A stretch of DNA of 64,000 bases from Gigaspora rosea (lineage: Eukaryota > Glomeromycota > Glomeromycetes > Diversisporales > Gigasporaceae). The translations under genes were made by a program, and so were the position numbers. Location: the NCBI GenBank assembly GCA_003550325.1, contig QKWP01000043.1, positions 189,341-253,340 on the forward strand. The letters are read 5' to 3'. How positions within the stretch are numbered: the stretch's first letter is position 1; the number at the start of each line of letters is the position of its first letter. Below, one piece after another: positions 24,291 through 35,585 of the stretch. The notes beneath the pieces are model-generated. The model had not been told where the DNA came from. It was given only the letters and a program-made list of their open reading frames with translations, and did no database searches.

Positions 24291-25807
24291 TCAGAATTTT
24301 TTACTAATCTGGAGTATTTCATATTCATCCACTGAAAAAGATGAAGAATTATCCCATGTATTCCATCGAACTTTAGATTCATTTCTAATTTTTTTTTCAT
24401 ATGATTTTTGCCTATGCGAACATTTAACAAAATCATCTAACATAATTAAATCACTATCAGCACCAAATCCTGGGCCATACCCACTATAACAACAAATTGC
24501 ATGTTCTGGTTGTATTACACGACTTAAAATAGAATTTTGAATGGTACCATTTTTCAATGAAAAAATGAAGCTATCATTGCAACTTTTATAACTAACTATA
24601 ACTGATTTATCCCAACCGACAGGATTATAACCACCAAGAATTTCATCAGTACCTTTAACCTTCATAACTACAACAAGATGTGTTTGTTTATCACATAATT
24701 TCCAAAATGAATCAGCAGTAAATCCATCACTAGTTCCACGAAGAAGTAATTTAAATTCATATGGATTATTTTTTAGGAAATATCTATTTTCTTTTTTATC
24801 AATCCACGAAGCAATTTCTGCTGCATGCGCTTCATTGATAACTGCCGATCTGGTTGGTAATGTTGGTTTTAAGAAATTACGAGGTGGGAGAATTGTTGAT
24901 GATACTTGTCGATTTGGTGACATAAACTTTCTTGTTATATCATTCCAAAGATTTTTTTCTAGAATTTGTTGGTATGGTTGTACATTATCGATAACTTCAT
25001 CACTAGACATCTGAAAATAACGAATATGGGGCAAAAAATTTTGTAAAGTAGCCTTTAATGCCAGAAAATTCTCATTGGTCCAGTTTTTAGAATCGGATGG
25101 TAGACCAGGATTTTGAGCAATACCCCATTTAATAACATTATTCCAAATTTTTGCTTCTTCCATTCGTAAATCATCTCGACTAATAAGTGAGACTAATGCA
25201 TTTTCTTGAATCTTTATAAAGTCTTCAGAATCAAAAATCTTATCCACATACTTTACCATAATATCATTGCACCATTTTTGTAATTCTTGAGGTTTGTTAT
25301 TCTCGAAACTTTTTTGATAAATATAAGTAAAATTTAAACGAAGCCAATGAGCATGGGCTTCGTTTTCAATTAAATGAGTTGCAAGGTACTTTGCTAATTC
25401 ATCGAAAAGAAATTCATAAGCAATGAGCATAAGCTCAAAAATAAATGATGCATTGTGGTTTTCAAGTAAGACAATTCCTCCGTAGATATATCTTTGTACA
25501 AAAATTAATTTATATTTTAGATTTTTTCTTTTGTATGATATAAATCGTAATTTAAAATAACTTACTTGATAATAATTTCAAATTGTTGTACAGGAACATT
25601 TTTTAATTCAAGTGTTTTAATGTTATTCTTATCTTTACTAATATTTGCCAATTCATTACGAAAATATAACGATCTGTATCTTAAAATTGCTGAATGTGCT
25701 TGGAACGTTTTATCACCAACTTTAATAATGATCTTGATAAAATCTTCTTTATCATCAAGAAGTTCAAGATAATTATTTGAGAGTTTTTCAAAGAAATTTA
25801 CTGTCAT
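24291..25807 (-). CDS. BTB-BACK-TLDc domain protein, copy G (intact)
   Basis: Exon 1 is 25807-25566 and exon 2 is 25491-24291, with a 74-bp intron (GTAAGT donor at 25565, AAAG acceptor ending at 25492). The predicted protein has 480 residues. BTB (about 18-106) begins after MTVNFFEKLSNNYLELLDD and lacks about four residues present in other copies near VGDKTFQAHS. BACK follows (KIWNNVIKW). TLDc (about 305-475) has LLLRGTSDGFT, GGYNPVGWDKS and FSVDEYEILQI. The linker before TLDc lacks about five residues relative to copy F (PTRSAVINEAH). No stop or frameshift is seen. Its probable role is a cytoplasmic or nuclear adaptor for cullin-3 ligases, inferred from domains only. The region just upstream (25840 onward) is not the usual duplicated flank, so its promoter may differ from that of copy F. 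Confidence 0.92.
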
Positions 25808-26555
25808 TTTAAACGAGTATAAAACTTTAATTATCGTTATACCAGGAACGTGAGTGGATGGATGGTTTTACTGGAGAATAAATCGAAAGCAAAATCTTAA
25901 AGCTGATTGGTGTTGACACGTTTTTTCTCATGACTCATTACTAGAGGCGCAGTCATATTGTCGTAATTACGACCTATTTTAAAAACCGGTTTGCTACTTT
26001 TTTATATTGAGTAATTAATTACGTCTGCATTACGTCAAATATGTCTCACCTTTACTCAATACCTGTTTTTAATGTAACGCAAAATTTCTAATTTTAGAGA
26101 TCGCCAAGTGGATTATAATGCAGGCTGGCCGTCAATATGGAAATGTGAATAGAATTTAGTGATTATTTTAAACTGGGAGAGAGGATTGGGTTGCAAGTGT
26201 GACTTGCTTTTCGCAGTAGAAATGGCTGTGTGTTTGGAGCTTCTTGCAATTCGATCCTTGCATCATCCTGCCTTGGTGTAGTACTTACTTTATATGGGGA
26301 GTGATTTAAATCATGCTCATCTGTATTTATGAATTTTGGCACAATGAAGTGATGATTTTCACATGCTATCTGAAAAAGCTCATGACCAATCACTGACCTA
26401 AGCCATGTGAGTGAGAAGGTTTACATATCTGCTTCGATCTGTTGTATGATGTCAACTTGATGAATGAACACTGCTTTGTCTGACTTATAGTTTGGTTCCC
26501 TATCAGATAATTCCAAAAAATTAAGTCCTCTGTAGGGTGATACCAAATAAAATGA
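25808..26555. other. Unique segment, no supported gene
   Basis: About 750 bp with somewhat higher GC than the array and no homologous block elsewhere in the window. A minus-strand frame at 26163-26393 (76 codons) has mixed composition, but no domain, no splice partner and no second copy. I leave it uncalled. The segment separates copy G from a cluster of small inverted-repeat elements. Confidence 0.4.
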
Positions 26556-26559
26556 CAAA

Positions 26560-26880
26560 TAGCCAAAAATTACTTCACTGACAACCTTATTTTACAGATA
26601 ATTAATTTACCAATAAGTTCATTTTGTAGAAAGTATACTTTACTGACAACCTATGTTACAGACAAAGCAATTCTAGTCAAAGTTGCTAGTGTTAGGTTTA
26701 AAATTAGAGTTAAAGTTAAAGGATTATAAAAAAAACTTGTTTGTGAAATGAGCTGTCAATGAAATATGCTGTCTATGAAATGAACTTGACTATAAATTAA
26801 TTATTTGTAAAATAAGCTTACCAGTAAAGTAAGTTCAGTAAAATGCAGTGTCTTTGAAGTGATTGTTGGTGAAAATTGCA
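26560..26880. mobile_element. Imperfect fold-back element (about 320 bp)
   Basis: The left arm (about 26572-26680) and right arm (about 26735-26865) are inverted relative to each other. For example TTATTTTACAGATAATTAATTT at left pairs with AAATTAATTATTTGTAAAATAA at right, and TTCACTGACAACC-like motifs recur. The loop contains GTGTTAGGTTTAAAATTAGAG. A target duplication was not clear. It is likely a fold-back or MITE-like element of unknown superfamily. Confidence 0.6.
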
Positions 26881-27198
26881 TGGACCTGCTTTGAGCATTA
26901 TGTTATATAAGGTGGGTGTGATATTTCAGGATGTGCATGGTGATTTTCAGGTAATATAGTTAATTTTTTTATAAAGACAAAATTCAAATTAACATCCCAG
27001 CCCACTATTATGTGCAAATATAGTAAAAAAAAAAAAAAGGTAAATTAAAGTAACATCTATGAATACTTATTTTGTAAATGATCACTTCATAGTCAACTTA
27101 GCTAAGATAGGCAAGAACCTTTTATAGGCAATTAACTCACATGTTCATTTTATAGATGTTATTTAGTTCATTTTACAGAGTAATTTTGTATAGAGTTA

Positions 27199-27253
27199 GT
27201 AAATAATTGGCTTATATGTGCTGTGCAGAAGTATATATAAGCCAATCATTTAC
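27199..27253. repeat. Short hairpin (55 bp)
   Basis: GTAAATAATTGGCTTATAT at left is inverted as ATATAAGCCAATCATTTAC at right, with a loop of about 17 bp. It could be a tiny MITE or a transcription-terminating hairpin. No flanking gene explains it. Confidence 0.55.
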
Positions 27254-27646
27254 TTTGATAGAGCAAATTTAATGCAATAATTGTCACATGACTAATATTT
27301 TTGGATTTTTATATACAAAAAATAATCTAGAATTACAAATTTCTGATGACATTTATAATAAGTGATAATTGTAAGATATAGTACTGTAATATTTACTATT
27401 ATTATTATAGAAATGTAATAATTCAAACACATTATAACATTTGTTATGCGTATGCATGAGATTGCAGCACAGATAATTTTGTATTATTTTAAATAATTGA
27501 AAAAAGATGGCCAAAATGTAAAAAACCATCTTACTTTAAATGGCAAGCAACAATTATAATAATGAAGCCAATAGACTGAACAATTAAAAATCATAACTTT
27601 GCTAAAATAAAAAATGAATAAATAAAAAATTATTATTCCTACCAAG

Positions 27647-28037
27647 TAGGGTTCCACAATTTGATTTGATTTGATTAAATATTTGAAATATTTGATTTGA
27701 TTTAAAACTTATAAGTAAAATTACAGTTGCACCCCTAAGTGCATGGTATATGAAAACCTCTTTAAGTGCACACCCCTCTTGGTCCCAAACAATATAACAA
27801 TTATAAATTTTAACTCCTCTAAATGCAAAACCTCTCTGAGTGCACATTTTGTCTTTTTTTTCACTATGGTCCCGAGGGCATGCACTTAGGTGGTGCAACT
27901 GTATAAAAAATTTCAAATCAAATCAAATTCAAATACAAAAAATTTTTAATTTAAATCAAATTCAAATCAAGGCTTATTTGATTTGATCAAAGTCGAATAT
28001 ATTTAATATTTGATTTGATTTGAGTTTGAGAAACCCA
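27647..28037. mobile_element. AT-rich hAT-like MITE with nested element
   Basis: An exact 8-bp duplication CTACCAAG lies at 27639-27646 and 28038-28045. The ends TAGGGTTCC and GAGAAACCCA are short imperfect inverted repeats. The arms are built from TTTGATTTGATTTG at left and CAAATCAAATCAAA at right of the centre. A 178-bp pogo-like MITE is inserted near the middle (27724-27901). Assignment to hAT rests on the 8-bp duplication. Confidence 0.7.
27724..27901. mobile_element. pogo/Tc1-mariner-like MITE (178 bp), nested
   Basis: Ends CAGTTGCACC and GGTGCAACTG, extended inward by CTAAGTGCATG and CATGCACTTAG, with TA on both sides (27722-27723 and 27902-27903). The CAGTTG end resembles pogo/Tigger termini. 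The interior repeats CCTCTTTAAGTGCA-type and TTGGTCCC/GGTCCCGAGGG motifs. It encodes no transposase. Its position inside the 27647-28037 element makes it the younger insertion. Confidence 0.85.
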
Positions 28038-28384
28038 CTACCAAGAATTGGTCAAATCAAAAAAATTGAACAGAAACATCTCCACAATTTATGTGATCAT
28101 ACTTAGGTTTAGGGTACTTAACAGAGTCCTCATGTCTCAGCATTAGCTGCAATAATTAAAATAAAAATAGATTAATTTTCAAAAAAAACTGTATATAAAT
28201 TATAGTGTTAAACTTAATGCTAATATTGCAATTGTATCATGTCTTGGTTTAGCATGACAACATTATGCTAGGGTGTAAAATAGCCTAACAAATACAAAAA
28301 TAGTGATGATCACATAATTATTTTTATTAATCAAGATTTTTGCATAATCTGCAACTGGAGGCCTGATATTTCTGACTATTTGAT

Positions 28385-28522
28385 AAGGGTAATAACAGAT
28401 ATTACATAATATTCTGAGGGGGAGGGGTCTCTTATTTTCTTATAATCAACCAAATTTCTTTTACATGGGGGAGGGATAGAAGGTATAATAAAAAATATTA
28501 TAAAATATCTGTTACTACCCTA
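28385..28522. mobile_element. Short inverted-repeat MITE (about 138 bp)
   Basis: The left end AGGGTAATAACAGATATTA and right end AATATCTGTTACTACCCT are inverted repeats, with GGGGGAGGGG and GGGGGAGGGA in the interior. The flanks do not give a clear target duplication, so the superfamily is open. Confidence 0.6.
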
Positions 28523-28565
28523 ATTACTCATTACGATCATTATCGTTATTAGTATAAAATTTATA

Positions 28566-28804
28566 CTGAAATAACTTTTGAACTATTAAAGACATATGAG
28601 TAAAAATAACTTTATTAGATTCCTTTTAATGTTCTCTTTAAGTCAATAGAGCTTTTTTTTTTTTTTATTGCCATAAAATTAGTCGTGTTTTAGTAATCAG
28701 TTTTCGCTTTAAAAAAAGGCACTATTACTTTAAAGAGAATGTTAAAAGGAATCTAATAAATATAATTTTGCATGCGTCTCATGGTAGTTCAGGAGTTACT
28801 TCAG
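28566..28804. mobile_element. Fold-back MITE (239 bp)
   Basis: Long terminal inverted repeats of about 90 bp: outer CTGAAATAACTTTTGAACTA against TAGTTCAGGAGTTACTTCAG, and a nearly exact inner pair around TTAGATTCCTTTTAA and TTAAAAGGAATCTAA. The loop is T-rich. No coding sequence. Inner arms are better conserved than outer arms. Confidence 0.75.
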
Positions 28805-29039
28805 CCTGACTATGATTGTAGATCATATGACATTTCACACTTAACGTCGCGCAGCTATTCTAATTGGTCAAAAATTGTCGAATTGGTGTAGTTTGACGGT
28901 GTAATGCAGCTAGATTCGAGGCATGTTTTCGTGCTTATAGAGAATGGCCTTAAATCCAAAAAATCCGTGTCTCGAGCCTTAGTTACTGCTTCGAACTGTG
29001 AATTTAAAAATAATGCATGTTATTTACTGCATAAATATT

Positions 29040-29232
29040 GTGGCAGCTTATGCTGAAAATTTAAGTTATTTTATTATGAAATTATAAAATTTTAGAGAAA
29101 TTTTAGAGGGCTTTTGCTTTATATAGTTTGGTTAGAGTTTAGGGTTAGGGTTATTAATAAAAGAGTATATATGGATTTTAGTAGGTATTATAGATTTAAA
29201 TAGAGATCCCAGATTTCAGCATAAGCCGCCAC
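29040..29232. mobile_element. MITE (193 bp) in duplicated flank
   Basis: Ends GTGGCAGCTTATGCTGAAA and TTTCAGCATAAGCCGCCAC are inverted repeats. AAATATT occurs on both sides (29033-29039 and 29233-29239), giving a likely 7-bp target duplication, ambiguous by a base or two. The interior has TTAGGGTTAGGG, as in 19851-20009. The parallel sites at about 16797-16815 and 19775-19792 lack the insert. Confidence 0.72.
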
Positions 29233-29239
29233 AAATATT

Positions 29240-30124
29240 ATACCGAAAATTTTCAATTTGACACATACTACAGCTATCAACTTAAAAATAGGAAATTATA
29301 ATCATTGTTACAAATTTTTTTTTTGAACTAGACATTGCGTAGATGACTTAAATAAACGTGACTAAAATTTATTTGTGTACTGTATGTTACTTTCCCTATA
29401 TAAATGCATATTGCCTAAACGGTCTAATGCAATTTAAGTAACATTTACATTTACCATCACACAATTTCGTTAACTCCACTTTGTTCGCTAATTAATTGAA
29501 TAAGACATTCAAGTATCAACATATTTAAAATAAGTCAATCAAATTTGCGATTATTTACTATAGTGATCTATAACTCACGTTAATATATAAGCAAATAACA
29601 AACATTTATAAGCTAAGGTATTTAAAATAAATCATTCAAATTTATGAATATTTACCATCAATTTAGAAATATGAAAACAATTAATTCATCAACACCACTC
29701 AAGTTTTTAATAAATATCATGTAATGCAACTTGATTTCTCATTATTAAAATTAGGTAATGAAACTTCATATTCTGGTCCAATACATAAAAAGCCTCGTAA
29801 CTTGATAGCATTAAAAATCATGAAATCAACATATCGGTCTTGTGAGCTGCTTTTCGGAAATTATTTGAATTTAAATAACAGTATTGATTAATCAAAATTT
29901 ATGATTGAAAATAACACTTTAGTTAAATATATTAGGTCTACACATTTATTATCCTAATTTTGCAAAATAATAGAATAAGTTTAAAATAGCAAATTTATTA
30001 TAAGTCTTAAATGACAGTGGAAAAAGGTTAACAGAGTCATATTTTAAACTATAATAAATAATCTAGCATATTATTCACAATATTGATAAATCAATTTATT
30101 CGGTGAATTAATTAGCATAAAATT
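29240..30124. repeat. Duplicated flank parallel to 19790-20690
   Basis: This block repeats the region between copies F and I. It includes the CTCACGTTAATATATAAGCAAA stretch and a CATATTCTGGTCCAATAC site without the miniature hAT-like element. No gene is supported. Its similarity links copies I and J as a separate duplicated pair. Confidence 0.65.
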
Positions 30125-31000
30125 AGGATTTCTTTATTAATCTGGATATTTCATATTCTTCTACTGAAACATATGAAAATCCACCATATTCAAAATGTAG
30201 ATGCATTTCTAATTCGTTTTTAATATGATTTTTGCTCATGTTAACATTTTCTATCTTGATTAAAACCATTTGACTTAGCTAAATCGTAGCCAGCGCCAAA
30301 TATTGGGCCATACACACTGGAATTAGAGTGCATTTTCCTGGTCGTGTTATATGTTTAAAATGGAATCTTGAATGGTACCATTTTTCAATGAAAAAAGAAA
30401 GCTATCATTGCAATTTCTATAATTACAATTAATTGATTTATCCCAAATGAAAGGATTATAACCATCAAGAATTTATCGTTACCTCTAAACTTCATAACTA
30501 CAACAAGTTGCGTTTGCTTATCACGTTACTTCCAAAATGAATCTGCAATAAAACCATCCCTAGTTCCGTGAAGAAATAATTTAAATTCATATGGACTATT
30601 TGTTTTGATCAATTCATTCATTAAGTAATTTCTGACACGTGTATTCTGGTCGGTGATTTTTGTGTTAAATGTTTGCGAGGTGGAAGAATTGCTGATGACA
30701 CTTGCCGATTTGGTGACATAAATTTTCTTGGTATATCATCCTAAAGATCATTCATTGTCTAGGGTCTGTTTATATGGTTGTACACTATTGATCATATATT
30801 ATCAGATATATGAAAATAGTGGAAATAATTCAATTCATTATGAAAATATAAAGATCTGTATCTTAAAATTATTGAATGCGCTTGGAATATTTTAGCATTT
30901 GGTGATTCCAATTTTAATGATTATACTAAAATCTTCTTTGTCATCAAGAAAATCAAGGTAATTATTTGAAAGTTTTTCAAATAATTTTACTGTTATTTTA
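30125..31000 (-). pseudogene. BTB-BACK-TLDc pseudogene, copy J
   Basis: Same organisation as copy I: TLDc remnants (30130-30720) with many indels, a short linker, then a direct jump near 30840 to BTB (30840-30995), with BACK and the intron deleted. The TLDc tail is longer than in copy I. No frame of useful length remains. Confidence 0.8.
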
Positions 31001-33755
31001 AGTGTGTATAACGTTAATCTAAATGACATTAAAATATCCAGAACTGAACGACATTTTATGTAACATTTAGCGGTAAAAACGCCGAAGCATGTTTAGAGGA
31101 ATTCCTGAATATTCATTATATAAAAATGAGCATTCGATTACACGAAATTCATGAATATTTAAGAGTATCCATATGAAATTCGAATATTCATTCAAAACTA
31201 CTCGTGGATGTCCAAACCTCGTAAAGATTTATTGAACTGCCATAACGGATATTCAAAGGATCCAATCTTTACTAAAAGCATGCCATTTTTCAAAAAATTT
31301 ATATAAGTTGTATGTTGTGACTCATATTTTCTTTGATAATATTATTATAGATGATTAATATGCTTGAAAAATATATTTACTGTAATCGAAGCAAATCGAA
31401 GCAAATCAAAGCAAATCGCAGTAAACATAAAATTTGCTATTTGTTTCGATCACAGCAAATCACAGATTTTGCAGGTCCCTGACGTATCTTTCTCAATGTG
31501 ATTAATTGCGCTCAAGTATTGCAAATGATTGATTGTGATTGCAATCGATGCTTGAGCAAACATCTTTATTATTATTATCTTTTAGTGATTATTGTTTTTA
31601 CATATCGAATAAAAACAAAATGAAACCGATGGGTCAACAAAAGGAAAAAGCAATCTACGACAATTGCAAACAAACAAAATACAAAAATGTGCCTTTTTTA
31701 TTCTCGGCATAGATTTTTATCATAACCGTAATAAGGTAATAATTCATCGACGTTGGTTAACGATTTTGAAGATCCGTATAATTAAAGTGCTTCAGCAATT
31801 ATCCCTAATCAATCAATAAAGATTTTCGACCAATAAGCGAAAATTTATGACAAAAGGACGTCTAGGTCACCCATTCTTGTTGAATAGAATGATAAATACC
31901 CTTGATTGGTTAAACGATCTGCTAATAAAATTATTCTTAACTTTCATCGCGTGTTTTATTCATTGAAATAACCCATTTTTTTTACTATTAAATTTACTCT
32001 CAGACCCATTCCGAAAGATTAACTAAGATTTGAGAACACCCTAAAACAAAAAAGCCCGTGCCTTGAACCTTAATCACTGTTTCAAAATGTGAATTTAAAA
32101 ATGTGTTATAATACGTGTTATTTACAATCGACTAGTCTGCATAAATTTCTGCATAAGTTTTTATCCAAATTTTTTTAAATTTGACATAACATAAAAAAGC
32201 ATTGTTATAATTTTTTTTTTTTTTTATTGAATCTATACATGCGTAAAAGATGACATTACAGTAAATAAACGCGATTTTGAAAAAAATTCTATGTACTGTA
32301 TTTAACTTTCCCTCTATATGTACCATCGCACGACTTCATTAAATCAAATTTATGAAGCACACACCTCATATAATCTGGAATCGAAAATTTAGAATTTAAT
32401 ATCTGATATCAAAATTACCAGCTAAAAATGACATCATTTAAATCTATAGCCAGGATTATCAAATTTCTAATTGTAAATAAATGTTGAGCGAGGATTTCTC
32501 AATATCTACACATATCTACACGGTCAGATTCGATTTTTGAGGATTATTTTTGAAAGTTCAAGTCAAAATTTTATAACTTATAATTGAATGTAGATGGTAT
32601 TATAGCAATAGAAGCAGTTTTGCGAATTATTTTTTCTTTATGATTAATAGTAAAAAAAAAAAAAACAAAAAAACACTGAAATTTCCTATTATTTTTCCAA
32701 ATCTAAGCCAGTTTTCGTGTTTATCTAGATACGAATTAGAAAAGTGAAAATAAAAAGGAAGTCTGGGAAATTTTTATTTGTAGGCAAAATAAGATGCAGA
32801 AAATGGCTAGGTGCTTACGTCAGAAATGTACAATAATGTTGTTATTGATCATGTTATTAATGATAATCGCTGATTTCTTCACAGCAGACACCATGTTATG
32901 ACGTGCCTTTCGGTCACGTCATAAGCAATGTCCTAGTGAATAATCAGTTATCATCAATAACAGAAATTTGCAGATTTTCGGAGTGAAAGATGATCGATGG
33001 GGTCACACTAATTTGAAAACGCGATAAGATTAAACTCCAGAAAAAATTCCGATCTATAATAAACAATAAGTTTATCCATTTTCCCATTATATCTACCTAT
33101 TTTAAAATTTCTTTACAATTCAAATAACCTTTATTGTTAAGAACACAAATTTAATAATTTGTGATGACCGGTGACTAGTAGTAACATTGATATCAACTTT
33201 GGGATTAATAAGAAATTTAAAAGTTCATTTATGGTTTCAAGACATACCACCGAAAAGTAGATACTTCTTCATAAGACTTCTATTTAATTGGATAATTTGA
33301 ATTTTCTTTATCAATTTCATTTTTAAATATTTTTAAAATAATTTTAGCCAAAAATCATTCATATATACTTTATTTGTTAAGTCAATTCGATTGTACAGTA
33401 TAATATATCACAGAATAATAAAATATAAAACATGAAGTCAAATAATTTATTATGTGAGTTCAATTAAATTGTGGTCAAAATTTTAATATTTATAAACGCG
33501 TAGTGCTGTAAATCATTCTAACTATTAAATAAGTACAGTACATCTTTAACCGTGGCAATTAAGAAAACTTCGAAAGAAAACAGACATCACAACTAAATGT
33601 ATTAATTTTGTTTTAGATAAAAAATTATAAATTTATTATTAGCTTCTGAACAAGAATGGGTGAATGTTAATAGGCACATTTTAAACTATAATAAACTATA
33701 ATAAATAGAAGATTATTCACAATATATCCGGTGAATTAATTAGCATAAACTCTTT
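31001..33755. repeat. Mosaic of duplicated flanks and unique DNA
   Basis: Positions 31480-32330 match parts of the 5' flank block (2990-3880). Positions 33040-33720 match 17241-18000. A short array of AAATCGAAGC-like units lies at about 31378-31430. Positions 32380-33010 are not found elsewhere in the window and hold a cruciform-like segment near 32840-32965 (GTTATTGAT and ATCAATAAC arms around a TATGACGTG/CACGTCATA hairpin). The frame at 32132-32326 falls in duplicated non-coding flank and is not called. Confidence 0.55.
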
Positions 33756-35585
33756 GGATTTTTACTAATCTGTAGTATTTCATATTCATTCACTGAAAAA
33801 GATGAATAACCATCACTTCCAAATGTAGATGCATTTCTAATTCGTTTTTCATATGACACTTGCCTATGATGACATCTACTATTTTGATTAAAACCATTTG
33901 ACATAGCTAAATCACTACCAGAACCAAATACTGGGCCATAATTATTATAAAAATAAATTGCACATCTTGAATGTTTTACACGACTTAAAAAATGAAGCTA
34001 TCATTGCAATACTTATATCCTGAATTATTTCTATCCCAACCGATAGGATTATAACCACCAAGAATTTCATCAGTACCATTAACCTTCATAACTACAACAA
34101 GTTGTGTTTAATTACCATATAATTTCCAAAATGAATCAGCAGTAAAACCATCTCTTGTTCCACGAAGAAGTAATTTAAATTCATATGGATTATTTGTTAG
34201 GGAATATGTATTTTCTTTTTTATCAATCCACGAAGCAATTTCTCCTGCATGCGCTTCATTGATAACTGTCGAAAATGGTTCTGTATTTCTGATTGGTAAT
34301 GTTGGTGTTAATATTTTACGAGACGGGAGAATTGTTGATGATACTTGTCTATTTGGTGACATAAACTTTCTTGTAATATCATCCCAAAGGTTTTTTTCTA
34401 GAATTTGTTGGTATGGTTGTACATTATCGATAACTTCATCACTAGACATCTGAAAATAACGAATATGGGGCAAACATTTTTGTAAAGTAGCCTTTAATGC
34501 CAGAAAATTCTCATGGGTCCAGTTTTTAGAATCGGACGATAGACCAGGGTTTTGAGCAATACCCCATTTAATAACGTTATTCCAAATTTTTACTTCTTCC
34601 ATTTGTAAATCATCTCGACTAATAAGTGAGACTAATTCATTTTCTTGAGTTGTATTAAATTCTTCCGAGTTAAAAATCTTTTCAGGATATTTTACCACAA
34701 TATCATTGCACCATTTTTGTAATTCTTGAAGTTTGTTATTCTGGAAACTTTGTTGATAAGTGCGAGTAAAATTTAAGCGAAGCCAATGAGCTTCCTTTTC
34801 AATTAATTGACAATTCGCGATAGGAGGAGAATTTTAACCGGGGGAGATTTTTATAATAAAACATAATAAAATAGGAATCATGATTCCTATAGTTTTATAA
34901 AATTTTTTGAATTTTAATTGCTTGTAACTTTTTATTTACCTAACTAATTTTACCGATCTAGCTATCATTAGAAACACAAAAACTAGCTCTACAACTTTTA
35001 TTAGAAGTCTACAAGATGTTAACTTAATAAAAAATTAACTTTACATAGTCAGGAATGCTGATTTTGGTATTTTATATGTAATTTATATTAAGTGTTATGT
35101 ATTTTATTAATACAAATTCTCCTTCTTTCGCGAATTGTCAATTAAATGAATTTCAAGGTACTTTGCTAATTCATCGAAAAGAAATTCATAAGCAATGAGC
35201 ATAAGCTCAAAAATAAATGATGCATTGTGGTTTTCAAGTAAGACATTTCCTCCGTAGATATATCTTTGTACAAAAATTAATTTATATTTTAGATTTCTTT
35301 TTGTAACATGATGTACATCGTAATATAAAATAACTTACTTGATAATAATTTCAAATTGTTGTACAGAAACATTTTTTAAATCAAGTTTTTAATGTTATTC
35401 TTGTCCTTACTAATATTCGCCAATTCATTACGAAAATATAACGATCTGTATCTTAAAATTGCAGAATGTGCTTGAAATATTTTAATATTTGGTGATTCAC
35501 CAACATTAATGATTATGTTAAAATCTTCTTTATCATCAAGAAGTTCAAGATAATTATTTGAAAGTTTTTCAAAGAATTTTACTGG
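33756..35585 (-). pseudogene. BTB-BACK-TLDc pseudogene, copy H, MITE-interrupted
   Basis: The BTB exon (35585-35339) has no family ATG; its frame runs in from an upstream foreign insert. A one-base loss near 35385 (IKTLDLKN to IKNLI-stop) shifts it. The intron (35338-35264) is normal. Exon 2 starts at 35263 and is split within BACK by a 335-bp MITE (34807-35141). From 34698 the frame is open through BACK and half of TLDc to a TAA at 34110-34108, replacing Gln in DKQTHL. A deletion near 33988 removes part of TLDc. It carries at least five independent lesions yet stays close in sequence to copies F and G, so it is a recently lost copy. Confidence 0.9.
34807..35141. mobile_element. MITE inserted in the BACK exon of copy H
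   Basis: The 28-bp terminal inverted repeats begin TTGACAATTCGCGA and differ at two positions. TTAA is present on both sides (34803-34806 and 35142-35145), while the intact copies have a single TTAA in the same codon context (TCAATTAAATGA). The duplication can be read as TTAA (piggyBac-like) or as TA with a 2-bp longer TIR (Tc1/mariner-like). No coding capacity. Confidence 0.9.

Noticed and set aside
26163-26393. 76-codon minus-strand frame with His/Pro-rich composition
   Set aside because: No domain, no second copy and no splice partners; length is within chance expectation in this GC-richer stretch.
31370-31440. AAATCGAAGC repeats as a microsatellite-coded peptide or regulatory array
   Set aside because: Only four to five irregular units in non-coding flank; best treated as low-complexity DNA.
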